The notes: a model not told the origin generated them from the letters alone. A stretch of 64,000 bases of DNA from Sinonovacula constricta (GCA_007844125.1 CM017567.1:4730160-4794159), one strand, 5' to 3'. Positions 13,090 through 23,630 are shown, counted from the first letter of the stretch. Made by a program: numbers and translations.

Positions 13090-14900
13090 TATCCTCTTCT
13101 TAGTAAAACACAGACATCACAAACGACTTTTCCATGCTTTCAAGCACACAATTTACACTTCATTTTTGTTTGTATTCTGTGCAATGCTGTATTTGGCTCT
13201 TGGGGATTTTCTTTTGATTCGTTGACGCCAGAATGTTGGCTTGAATGTATAATTTTTCTAGCCTTTTAATTAATGTTCTTTCAAAATATATTTCTGTTAA
13301 ATGATGTACAAATTTACAGAAATTCACAAATATTGTCAAGTGTCTTGTGATATTGTTTCAGTCTGTGGTTGTTTATCAGCTTTAGTATTATGTTATTTTT
13401 TAAATATCGTTATATTTGTAAAAAAATCAAAAATGGGACAATGATCAAAATGTGATAAACAAAGTAAAATGGAATATGGGTTACCAGTGTTCCCTGTTAT
13501 ATTGTAAACATGTAAAAGGCAAATAATGCCGTACTGAAATATCAAATGAAGGTGCCAGCCGTGTTAAAACTGTTTGCATCTTTCTAAGCATGTCGATTAA
13601 AGTCTCGTGAGATAGCAATATAAATTATTGGGTCGGTTAACGACCCAGTGTTAACCGTTTTCCGACAGTCGTTTTTCAGTTACTGCAAACCTAATAAAGT
13701 AGTACTAAGGTTCAGCTGATAACTGATTTTTCGGTGTTAAATGGTGTTAATGCCGTGCAAACATATGAAACATATATTGAAAATATGAAATTAGAATCAG
13801 AATTTATTAGAAGAATGGAAACACGTGGAACTTCACACACTATATTGAGTCATGAACGCGCATGAATACAGACGCGAAGTAAAAAAAAGTTCCATGTTCC
13901 TGATCGCAATTTTGCCTACGACAATGCGGAAGAGACGAGAGACCCAATATTCTTCTAAAACAACAGAAAAATGAGTATTTATTGAAAGATTTTAATGTTT
14001 TATTATTTTCTGACACCCTGCTAACATTTAAGGGTATTTTGCAGGAGGTATTGCTCTTTGTAAATTGTATTCTTGAATATGAAAACCAGGGGTTGGTAGT
14101 CACCGTTGCGTTGTGTTTGCGGTAAACCATGTTTGCAATGCAGTGATTTAGCCGTAGATTGTTCATGAATCTGCATTAATTTGTTTTTTATAGGTTTGTT
14201 TTTCCATTAGCTATAACATTACAGATTCGTTCTTATTATTTTCCAATCAAATTGTCCATGCATATGTGAGAAATGAACCTCTGACAGATTTTCCCGTCGC
14301 CGTCTATATATCATTTTATACGGTACTACAGTATACTGAATACCGAAAGACACTTGTTTACCGAAAGATACCGAAAGAACTTTGTATTACCGAAAGGCAC
14401 TTAATAAAACGTAATAAAAACATATTTTGTTGATTTCTTTAGTTAATAAGTTGAAATATTAGTATATGAACAAGATGCCAAAGATTCATTGTAATAGAAA
14501 TAAGCTTTTGTCGTTTTGATAGTTATAAGACGTTGTTTACAAATGCCGTGAGAAGTACACAAACATGATAAATACCACATGACTTTGATTACCGAAATAC
14601 ACTGAATACTTTGAAATTAAAGTATAATTTGCTGTTTTATTTAGTTAATATGTTGAAATATTAGTATATTCAATAGGACCCCATTTTATATGATTCATGA
14701 ACTTACTTGTTAATTTCTGCTAATATCAAATTGAGCTGGACCTGGATTCCAGTTTTAAGGTGTGATGTGCAAATAAACAATTTGTGATCTCATACAAGTA
14801 AAAGCAATTTTGTTGTCCAAGGAGTCTGACATTTTCAGCTTTTATTTGTAAATTGGAAGTGTTGTCCAAGTGCATAAAGAACTGTTGTTTTTTTCCTAGT
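13090..14900. other. No supported gene; direct repeats near the right end
   Basis: No coding signal is recognised. At 14342-14700 there are repeated TACCGAAA motifs and a direct repeat (about TTAGTTAATAAGTTGAAAT) at 14439 and 14641, 202 bp apart, just upstream of the Helitron remnant. Confidence 0.5.
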
Positions 14901-14942
14901 GAAGTTTAAATGCTAATATAAGCAGTAGACCTTAACTTAAGG

Positions 14943-15773
14943 TTGCAAGAAGTAATAGGTAGTACCAGGCCTTTTGGTAATGTCAGTATTCTGGCTGTTG
15001 GAGATTTATATCAGTTAAAACCTGTAATGGATTCCTGGGTATTTTCACAGGTGTTCAAGACTCCTCAGCTACAAAGCTTGGCAACAAATCTGTGGGTCGA
15101 TCTATTTGAATTCTTTGAATTGAAAGGTGTTATGAGACAGAAAGATGATCAAGCATTTGCAGAACTGTTAAACAGGTTGAGAGAAGGTCTGCATACTGAG
15201 GAAGACTTGCATGTTTTGAGAAGTCGCCAAGTTGAGAGTTAAACTGAGAGCTGTGTTACCAAGGAGTTTCCACATCTTTTCTGTACAAGAGAGAATGCAA
15301 ACAATCATAACCAGTCAGTAATTGCAGACATTGCACTATCAAATAAAGTTAGTATTGAGGCTATTGATGACATTTCTGGTGATCTGAGTCAAACAATGCG
15401 ACAGATGGTGATTTCTAAAATACCAGATGATCCAAGCAAGACAATGGGTCTACAAAAATATCTTACACTTGGTATTGACTTGCCTGCTGAAATATGTTTG
15501 AATGTTGATACAAGTGATGGTCTAACTAATGGTGCATCATGCATAATTAAGAAGTTTGACTTCAGGGTTCCTTATTCCTTACGATGTAGCATTGTTTGCG
15601 TTGAATTTCATGATGAATCAATAGGAAGAAAGTGGCGCCTTCAGTACAAGCATTTATATTGCCAGGATAAACACTTGACCTGGACACCAATCCTTGAGAC
15701 ATGTAGAAAGTTCACATTTCAGTATTACAAAACCTACTTGATAGCTCGTCGCCAATTTCCTCTATATACCTGA
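14943..15773 (+). pseudogene. Helitron Pif1-like helicase, C-terminal fragment
   Basis: A single frame runs across this span and is broken once by TAA at 15241-15243. Upstream, the same frame stays open to about 14922. Residues 1-25 include a motif III-like segment (ILAVGDLYQLKPV), followed by an ELKGVMRQ..FAELLNRLREG block typical of Helitron helicases. After the stop the frame continues with a 'FCTRENANNHN' segment and then LNVDTSDGLTNGA, matching the conserved helicase region before motif V. The frame ends at 'ARRQFPLY'. Helitron helicases normally continue here with motifs V/VI (a TIHrSQG-type block), but this copy goes straight into the endonuclease, so those motifs are lost. Family helicases unwind DNA during rolling-circle transposition; this copy cannot do so. 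Confidence 0.85.
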
Positions 15774-15786
15774 GGTTGAAGCAGAA

Positions 15787-16489
15787 ATGGACAGGTTGAG
15801 AAATGAAAAAGGCATAAATGATGATATACCCAGTCTGAAATCTTTTGATACCTGCAAACTGAAAGTCTGTTTTCATAATTGCAGGTCTTTAAGAAAACAC
15901 TTCCATGATTTTTCACAAGAAAGTAATCTATTGTCAGCTGATGTTATTGGCTTAGCAGAGACTAGACTGCCAGATGAAGGAAGGGTTGGTTATGAAATTG
16001 ATGGGTTTGAAATGTTCACTGTTTCTGAGCAAGCTTCACATGGCCTAGCAGTTTACTACTAAAGTACTTTGTTGTTCTAATATTATGTTTCAAGGACTGT
16101 GTGTGACATAGAATATGTTCTTTTTAGCATTTCAAAAGTTGTGATAGGATATGTCTATTGCCCTCCTCAAAGAGCAACTGTTCAAAGACTGACCAGTTTC
16201 CTGTCTGCAATTTCAGCTGACACTGACAACTATATTGGCCATTTTGTACCGAAAAAAACTCATTCTAATGGGTGATTTCAATTTTCATTACACAGAAAAC
16301 AGCACATGTTCTCAAACCTTCAAGGACATCTTGGGTTTAAGACAGTTGGTTCAGTGTGCAACAACTGACTATGATTCTTGCATTTATCACATATACACAC
16401 ACATTTCAGCTGTCGAAGTCAAGGCTTCAGGAACTTTAGAATCCTACTACTCAGATCATAAACCATTGTTTCTGGCTATTCATTGGTAG
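15787..16489 (+). pseudogene. Endonuclease/exonuclease/phosphatase (EEP) domain of the Helentron
   Basis: The opening part (15787-16059) carries the EEP signatures FHNCRSLRKH and DVIGLAETRLPD, the latter including the catalytic Glu. In-frame stops lie at 16060-16062 and 16078-16080, after which the same frame gives IEYVLF..VIGYVYCPPQ. A frame change near 16230 restores the C-terminal half (16235-16489), with the GDFNFH and SDHKPLF catalytic motifs. In Helentrons this domain, related to that of CR1-type LINEs, follows the helicase. All main motifs are visible but spread over two frames with two stops, so this is a pseudogene. A separate LINE endonuclease is the alternative; adjacency to the helicase argues against it. 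Confidence 0.82.
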
Positions 16490-16853
16490 TTTTTGTTAGC
16501 CTTACCATCAGATGGATATTTGCAAAAAAATGGCAAAACTGTTTATGTATATGAAAAATGTCTGCTTTGCTCTTTGCAACTCCAATTCATTCTGTCTTTA
16601 CATTGCTGACAAATCTTGTGCTTGACCTTCACATAATTTGAATAAAATTAAAAGTAGCACTTTTGGTTTTTAAGGCTTCATCAGTTTGCACCATGATCCC
16701 TGATTTCAATGAAAGTTTCCTTTTCTAATACAGCACAAAACATGTTAAAGCTTGTCTCTTTGTTTGTAAACTAATTGTTTATCAGCGGCAGTGCTCACCT
16801 TGTCAGTCGACATTGTCGCCATTTGCAATAATTTTATGCTAGCGTCAATAAGT

Positions 16854-17085
16854 TTAACCCTTTCCCTTATATATATGCCTTTTTATGTGTCTGAGACCAG
16901 TGAAGATCCAGACCAGCTGGCACATCTGTACTATTTGATCTGGATCTGCAGTGGGTCAGAAATAACCAAATTAATCAATATGCAAATAGTTTAGATCCTG
17001 ATCAGACAGCACAGATGTGCCGGCTGATCTTGATCTAAACTGCTCACCCTCGCAGTAAAGGTGTATCTATGCAGGAAATGGTTAA
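16854..17085. mobile_element. piggyBac-like MITE with TTAA target duplication
   Basis: A 232-bp element bounded by TTAA at both ends: TTAACCCTTTCCC on the left, GGAAATGGTTAA on the right. The two halves are imperfect inverted repeats about 95 bp long. As an example, 16904-16929 matches the complement of 17011-17036 at 23 of 26 positions. TTAA duplication plus CCC-starting inverted ends is typical of piggyBac-superfamily nonautonomous elements. No transposase frame lies inside; the short frame across its left half is spurious. Confidence 0.72.
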
Positions 17086-17305
17086 GAATTGCTGATAAAT
17101 TCATGAAGTCTGAATATTACATATTTGTTTCTCTTTTTTTAGGCAAGAGGTATTTCTGTTGAAATCTGATTTTTATCTTGATTTGGGAATCTTTTTCTTG
17201 AAATTGGGAAAAATGGTCCCTATTTGGCATTGGAAATAGGGCCAATGTCGGGCCCCATGAGATAGACTAAAATAGCCCTGCATTAATCAGGGCTCGGACT
17301 ACATA

Positions 17306-17380
17306 GTCAGTCTCTGTTGATAATATCCAAAGCCATACAAATATGGCAGCAACGCCTAGCCAACAATGCCAGAGACTGAC
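17306..17380. repeat. Short inverted repeat (11-bp stem)
   Basis: GTCAGTCTCTG at 17306-17316 pairs with CAGAGACTGAC at 17370-17380, leaving a loop of about 53 bases. It could be the remnant of another small foldback element; no target duplication was recognised. Confidence 0.5.
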
Positions 17381-17530
17381 AAAAGTACATTTGTACATAC
17401 CAACTATATCCCCATGAATTTCACCATTAGATAAACAACGTTACAAAAATTTATATATTTGAAAACATATTGATTTACTACCCAGAAATAAATGGTGTCC
17501 ATGTAATAAATGTCTATCTTTTATTTCCAG

Positions 17531-17977
17531 ATGTCGTCTATAACTGAGGCTTTCAGCTCTGCTAAGTCCTTGCCGTATGGTGGAAAGCCGCTGAAATTAA
17601 CTGTTGTGGCTGTGAAGGAACCTGTTTCCTACAGAAACAATTCTGGTGAAAGTAGGTAATGTCTCCACTGCGCAGTCAGTGACAATGCTGTTGTAATTAA
17701 AGCTGTTGTGTATGACTCCATCAAGTTTAACAAGTTTAGAAGGGAAACTACACTGGTTATACGTTATGCAATAAAAAAGACTGAAGATGGCAAAATGGTG
17801 TTTGTTATAACAAAACCATCCAAGGTCTTCATTTCAACGCCACTGACGTTAAATGAAGACAAGGTGTTGGAAGGCCACAGGCTACTGAACCCTCCACCAG
17901 CCCCGACAGTGATCCTTAAGGAGGCATTATCTTCGCCGGTCAAGACAAAGTGCTCTGTCTCTGGAAAAGTTGTTTAG
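17531..17977 (+). pseudogene. First visible exon of a broken gene, possibly OB-fold-like
   Basis: The exon begins right after a good acceptor (TTTATTTCCAG ending at 17530) and reads MSSITEAFSSAKSLPYGGKP, followed by LKLTVVAVKEPVSY. One in-frame TAA (17657-17659) interrupts it, and the frame then continues with CLHCAVSDNAVVIKAVVYD and KFRRETTLVIRYAIKK. The alternating hydrophobic beta pattern and the 'VSDN..IKAVVYD' turn suggest an OB-fold, as in single-stranded-DNA-binding RPA-like proteins that some Helitrons carry; this is inference from pattern only. It ends at a TAG (17975-17977) directly followed by GTCAGT. AG|GTCAGT would be a good donor, so this stop may be a mutated last codon. Alternatively the donor is the weaker GTTGTT at 17969. 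It lies 1 kb downstream of the Helentron remnant. Confidence 0.5.
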
Positions 17978-18435
17978 GTCAGTATTTGTTTAAGGCTTTC
18001 CTTTTCCAAGACAGTCCTTCAATATAATATCTGTGTTTTCTCCATCATCAGAAATTAAGCAAGTTTTATAGTAACCACACTTGATGAGGTCTGTTGCCTA
18101 CTTAAAAATCATTTTGCTTCATTCAATTTTTCCGTGTGTTGAAATCTCCATAATGTGATAAGTCAACAAATGTAAATGTGGTCTTTTATTGAAATTTTAA
18201 TTCTAAAGTCCTATCAGTTTGAATTCCATTGCCTTAAATTGAAGGGGTTGTTAAAAGCTGGAAATTGGACAGAAAAATGTATGGGTTATGGCAAGTTATC
18301 ACTGTTTCCTATTACATCCATCAATAAGGTTTACAAAGAACAACAGTTGCTGGCAATTTACTGTTGCAGACATGCAACAACAAATGAAATGTCTGCTTAT
18401 AATTATACCATTTGTCACTTGCTTACTTCTTACCT

Positions 18436-18530
18436 AGCCCTTTCCTCCATATACACGCCTGTATAAAAAGGGAAAACAGTGTAGAACCAGATCAGCCAAC
18501 ACATCTGGCTGACTGATCAGGCTCTGCTAT
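18436..18530 (+). mobile_element. Half copy of a MITE related to 16854-17085
   Basis: Starts with CCCTTTCCTCCATATACACG, similar to the left end of the MITE 1.6 kb upstream. It continues with an 'accagatcagccaacacatctg' segment corresponding to the 16904-16929 arm and stops in a T-rich run. The right half is missing and no TTAA is kept. Confidence 0.45.
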
Positions 18531-18547
18531 TTTTTTTTATTTCTTAA

Positions 18548-18550
<3 letters not shown>

Positions 18551-18579
<29 letters not shown>
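18551..18579. repeat. (TA)n microsatellite, left of SINE-like copy 1
   Basis: About 14 TA units directly abutting the SINE-like element at 18580-18787. Confidence 0.9.
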
Positions 18580-18785
18580 ACCCTGGCCGAGTCCGACCAA
18601 AGACTTTAAAGTTGGTAGTAGTGGCTTCCCTTCTAATGCTCAGGACTAGGAAACAGCATTACGACTGACTCGTTGGTGTTCGTATAATGGACCGGCCGGG
18701 TTCAGTCCCTGGGCACACTCATAAGTGCCCCTGTGCTATAATGATAGAAAAGTCGCTGCACAGTATCGGCAAAATGCCGACTAGT

Positions 18786-18787
<2 letters not shown>
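18580..18787 (+). mobile_element. SINE-like repeat, copy 1
   Basis: Shares nearly all of its length with the copy at 23381-23630, including ACCAAAGACTTTAAAGTTGG, the GGACCGGCCGGGTTCAGTCC block, GTGCCCCTGTGCTATAATGA and CAGTATCGGCAAAA..TGCCG. It sits between two TA tracts and lacks the B-box-bearing head seen in copy 2, so it is probably truncated or inserted into a TA repeat. Confidence 0.7.

Positions 18788-18832
<45 letters not shown>
18787..18832. repeat. (TA)n microsatellite, right of SINE-like copy 1
   Basis: About 22 alternating TA units directly after the SINE-like copy. The frame across it is spurious. Confidence 0.93.
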
Positions 18833-18835
<3 letters not shown>

Positions 18836-18998
18836 CTTTTTGATTTCAATCCAGACTTACTAAATGATAAAATAAATTGTTCTATTGACCCAGAAATTAC
18901 TGAAATCACATATGTCCCGCATTCAGGCTCATACAGCAAATCCAAGTAATAAGTGATAGTGCATACCATAAATGCCTTTCTCTTCTATATATGTACAG

Positions 18999-19235
18999 AA
19001 AACTGAAGCCCCACTTCTAAGAGTGACGAAGACTGTTGTGGGCATATGCATTCAAGAAGAAACTGCAGAGCTCCTCTGCGAGACAGAGGAAGTATTGACT
19101 GTGTCTGCAGAGGTACTGCAGCAAGCCTTCCCAGATGTCAACTACTTGGAAACTATAACAGAAGATGGACCAAAAATACTTATTTTTGAAACCAAGGGAT
19201 CTGATGTCATTAGCATCTCACAAACACATCAGTAG
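18999..19235 (+). pseudogene. Second (terminal) exon of the possibly OB-fold-like gene
   Basis: Begins after an acceptor (ATATATGTACAG ending at 18998) in phase 0, matching phase 0 at the end of the exon at 17531-17977. It encodes 78 residues: LLRVTKTVVGICIQ, then an acidic region (EETAELLCETEEVLTVSAEV), LQQAFPDVNYLETI and a hydrophobic strand ILIFETKG, ending in TAG. It has no internal stop. The beta/alpha alternation is consistent with a folded domain, but no family was recognised with certainty. Because the upstream exon has one or two stops, the whole gene is treated as broken, although this exon alone looks intact. Confidence 0.5.
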
Positions 19236-21400
19236 TTATAGTATCTACCTTATTCGGGGCATGCTACATGAAAAGAAGTCTTTGCTCATCATTTCCTATT
19301 TTTCACTTTTTACTATATTTGAAAAAACTTGCATTTTTCTAGTATTACTTCATAGCTTATTTTCACTAGATTATGTTCTACTTAAAAAATGTCATAATTT
19401 GTAATGTCATCATGACATCATTTCCTGAAGGCACCTTTACCTGTAACATGCCCCAATTAAAGCATACTGTTTGTTACTTTTTCTGCAAAACATGCTATGC
19501 CATTATGTTCAAATGTCAAACAAACTCAGGACTGGGCGCTTGAAAATGACAACATATCATTCCTCAGTTATTGATGTAAATATAACTATTAGAAACAAGT
19601 TCTTAGGTTTTCTTGTCATGCCTACACAAACCATGTTTTACTAAGCAAGCAATTAGCGGGTAATTTTCACTATAAACCTATATTTTGTTTAAACTGCTTG
19701 CAGTGCCCAGCAGTTTAAGTAAAAAAAATGGTTGCAGTATATACTGCATTTCTGCTCCTTTTTAAGTGTTTTTACTGTATTAGAATACTGCTTATAAATC
19801 AGTCATAATCAGTAATTGTATGGGATGATATTAACATGCCTTTTTGTGTGCATTTCCACAAATAAATACGCTTTTGTTTTTCCAGTAAATACATATAAAG
19901 TATTTTCAAAAAGAATGCAGTGAAACTGCCTTTTAGAGTAAATAATGTTATAATATTATATATTTCTATTTTGACCTTGATCTCCATAGACTGAAGACGT
20001 TACAAAAACCTTTTTTACATTTAGGCGTGTAAGGAGGCCTGCTTTAAGAAAATAACATCATTAATGAACATTGCTTTGCCTTTTTGTTGTCGTTAAAAAT
20101 AGTAACTTTGTGAATGTGCCAAAATCACTGAAACTCAACCTTTAGAAATGCTTGATGCATTTTAATTGCTTATTGTAAATAGTTATGCAGTGTGAATGTG
20201 TGTGGTTGCTTGCATTTCTTTTCACTTAAACTTTCTATGTGTATACTATGTTAACATGACTGACAAGCTGCTACCAAATTTCCAAGACAAATTGTTTCTT
20301 ATGGTTTACTCTTGTACTTGTCAGTATATTCACCTGTACTACCTTTTTTTCTAAATCTACTAAATGTTAACCTGTACATCTTCCCTCTAGTCAACACTGT
20401 CTTGCAAATTCTGATTGTTTACCAGCCCTTTTTAGGCACTTTTGTATGCAACGTTTCAATTTATGTAACACAAACCGTGCATTCCAAGTACAAAGTATAC
20501 TTTCTTTTACAACTGAACAATAGAAATATATGTCACCCTTGAACTCCTATACACTCTTCGCCACTTGTTAAAATACACATTCCAGAGCTCATCAGTGACA
20601 TACAGTCAAACATTTATTCAGCAAACACCCAAAAAAGTACAATAAGAGGCTGCTTTAGACAGTTAAAATAAGAACAAAATGTCAGTTCAGGACAAGTTCC
20701 AACTGGCTGTTTATGGTTCCTGAAGGCAAGTGGCTAACTGGGGAATGTCCAAAGTTGTTCACATTTCTGTCTTGCACTGGTAAAAACACATCCTCTATGT
20801 CTGTTATGATAAACAAAATTGTTCCTTTCCCCACTTAGAAAACATTCCAAACAGTTTGTTTAAAAACTGTCAGATTTCAAAACCATCAGTTGCAATCTTT
20901 CAGTACAGTTTATTGCTTCAGGATAAAAACAGTATCAATGAAGATTACATTACTAAATGTTAACCTGTACTTTTCATTTAGTCAAGACTGAATTGCAAAA
21001 CCCATTTGCTACTGTAATGCTGTGAAGCTAGTCATTGTATACTGAGCAGACAAGAACTCCACATTCCATTGATGGGGCAATTGTTAAACTTAATTTGAGG
21101 GATTAACTTATTTAGTTAAGGTATTGTCAATAATAAAAAAGATAACTGTAATAATCCTTTTTGTCCCTCTCAGCCATTCAATAAAACTTTGAACAAATCA
21201 AAACTGTTCATAACCACTATCAATTTCACATATAATATCATTGAGAAAAATATTGACCTAAAAATTTCTTGTCAGTTCAATACCATTTCTGACTTATAAT
21301 TATGCATAATATATTACTTTTTACAACTTTTTTTATCTGATATATGTATTGTTTGTATGACTTCGTTACTAAGTTTTTAAATAAAAGTTTAATAAAAGTT
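19236..21400 (+). other. Possible 3' untranslated region and flanking DNA
   Basis: No coding signal is recognised for about 2.1 kb after the second exon. Two AATAAA motifs at 21380-21385 and 21391-21396 could be polyadenylation signals for the upstream transcript. AATAAA is frequent by chance in such AT-rich sequence, so this is weak. Confidence 0.25.
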
Positions 21401-23340
21401 AAATGAACTGTTGTCTTATCCTTTTTCTGGAAAATGGTGTTTCATTTCATAACATGTTTTAAAAAACATTGGCAAGTAATATTGTCTTCAACTCCGGTCT
21501 CCAGCTTATAATGTCTTCAGACATATTGCTTCTTGCTCAGTTACACAAGTTCATATCACTGCCTCTTCGGACTGCACTCAAATTGGCCCTGCGTCCTGAA
21601 TGATCCCAATCCCGAGAACAAAGGTCAATGTCATATTAAGTTCCAAGCAGTTCCTGGTCAAACGACATCACTGTCTCTGATACAACTAGATACATCTCAA
21701 ACCTCTTAATCCAACCTCCCTCTCAATTGTGTATGGTTAACCGACCCATCAGTACTTTCAGTCCTTTGATTTTTACTGCGACCACATTTTTACAATAGCA
21801 ATAAACAACAGCAAAATAGCAATGATGTCCATGCATATAACCTATATTGTCGGTGACTCACTTGCCATTGGCGTTCAACATATGATACAGAAGGAAATTA
21901 ATTGATATTGCGTAATGTCATTTAAAATGACGATAGAGAAAGTAGATAATATCGCGTTTAAGTGAAATCACTAAGAAGGCTTTGGGGTGAGTAATAAATG
22001 TACACATACACGCTTACGCTCATGAACATAGTTAAAAGTTTAGTTTGAATATTTTATTTCCTTTGTGGTTAAAAAAAACGTCCACATTTAACAAAAACTA
22101 GAAACTTCATCCAATCACACCATGACAGATCTCTGTTTTTACTTAAATTTATCACTTGTCAATATGCTTTGTTCATAGAAAAACGTTGAATATTGAACTA
22201 TCAAATTATTAGTGTGCAGGGTCTATTCTATGTTTCATTAATTCTTAGTATTCTTGGAAAAAAAACTCGTTGCAAAACCATTTTACGACCTATCGTAAAA
22301 GTATGAGGAAAATGATTAAAATGTCGACCTAGAGGTTGTATCTTTACATCGCAATCATGCTGTCAGTGCGAATTCTCTGGGTCATGTGGCTATGATTATC
22401 ATCTACAATAGTCCGTCTAAACTAGACATATATCTTTGATAGCAATGACAGTTACAAACGAGTGTATATACATACAATTTAAGTTCAAATGTAGAAGCGT
22501 CTTTGTAGTGTATGAGTGTGTGAAACAATCTCGTTACTTAAAGCTTGGCTATTCGTTATGATTATTAAAAAGGCATTTGTTTCTGTTATAAACTAGGTGC
22601 TATATATTTATTTTGTCATGCAAAATTATGAAGAATAGTAAACACCTATATATATATATATATACATATACAGCACGATTAAAAGGCAGCACTAAATAAT
22701 TAATTGTGGATCGGTAGCTATGCTAAGTTTCAATGTAAACTATTTCATGTTGTACTTTAATTTTAACAGTATATTGTAATGTAAATAAATAAAAGATATC
22801 ATATCCGTAGACTATTATAATACAAGTATGCGGCAATTATATTAATTATATAAGATGATTATATACTGTATAAAAGATGATCTTTGTAATTCACTCATCC
22901 AAACACTATCATAAACAATTCAATTATGTTCTTACTTTCATGAGTAACTTATTCAACTCGATTGTCTATGCTTCTTGTATTGTACATAGATTGTTTCATC
23001 TAAAAGTAGTCGATTCTTTTATATGAAAGTATGGTGAAGAAATGTCTACAAATCCTTGACAGTTTCATGGCTAAACCTGTGCATGCTAAGGTAATCCGTA
23101 CCATTTTATTAAGATGATATTTATGAATATGTGACGTTAATACAATTTGTTTTTGCTTTTAGACAAATACAGACACTAATACATGTATATATTGTCACTG
23201 GCAGAGAAAATGGTTTCTTTAATTTTAATTACTTTTGCCATAGGTATTGTTTCGGAGCACCGTTCTGCTAATTCGATGATAATGTGTTGTAAAAGAAGTG
23301 TTTTCTGGCCGTCAGTTAACATTTAAAACAAACAGATCTA
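21401..23340. other. No supported gene
   Basis: AT-rich noncoding DNA. It contains a short TA tract at about 22649-22664 and no domain-bearing frame. Confidence 0.55.
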
Positions 23341-23380
23341 CATTTTTTTTTCATAAACAAACTTCTTTTGTGTAGATATG

Positions 23381-23630
23381 ATTTCGTGGGTTCGATCCCC
23401 GGCCGGGTCATACCAAAGACTTTAAAGTTGGTAGTAGTGGCTTCCCTCCTAACGCTCGGGGCTAAGGCGACAGCATTACGCCTGACTCGTCGGTGTCAGT
23501 ATAATGGACCGGCCGGGTTCAGTCCCTGGGCACCTCATAAGTGCCCCTGTGCTATAATGATAGAAATGTCGCTGCGCAGTATCGGCAAAAATGCCGGCTA
23601 ATCCCAATCCCTATACACCATAATGCTGAA
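23381..23630 (+). mobile_element. SINE-like repeat, copy 2, with B-box-like head
   Basis: The left edge contains GTGGGTTCGATCCCC (23386-23400), a close match to a pol III B box (GGTTCGANTCC), so the family is probably a tRNA-derived SINE whose A box is lost here. The body from about 23401 matches copy 1 at 18580-18787. The element ends shortly before a CTA microsatellite, which may derive from its 3' tail. Family assignment is left open; a conserved central domain shared with other mollusc SINEs is possible. Confidence 0.72.

Larger units (their letters stand above)
14922..16489 (+). mobile_element. Helentron-type Helitron remnant (helicase + endonuclease)
   Basis: A truncated rolling-circle transposon. 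The C-terminal part of a Pif1-like Helitron helicase (14931-15773) is followed directly by an apurinic-type endonuclease (EEP) domain (15787-16489), the order known for Helentrons of fish, sea urchins and other animals. The Rep/HUH nuclease and helicase Walker A/B motifs are absent on the left, so this copy is 5' truncated. Stops and frameshifts mark it as dead. Terminal sequences were not identified, so the element could extend further right and include the OB-fold-like gene at 17531-19235. Confidence 0.8.

Noticed and set aside
13630..13660. TGGGTCG-GTTAA-CGACCCA hairpin as a terminator or operator
   Set aside because: Seven-base stem in eukaryotic noncoding DNA with no associated gene; likely chance.
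16791..16994. 67-residue plus-strand frame
   Set aside because: Lies across the left half of the TTAA-flanked MITE.
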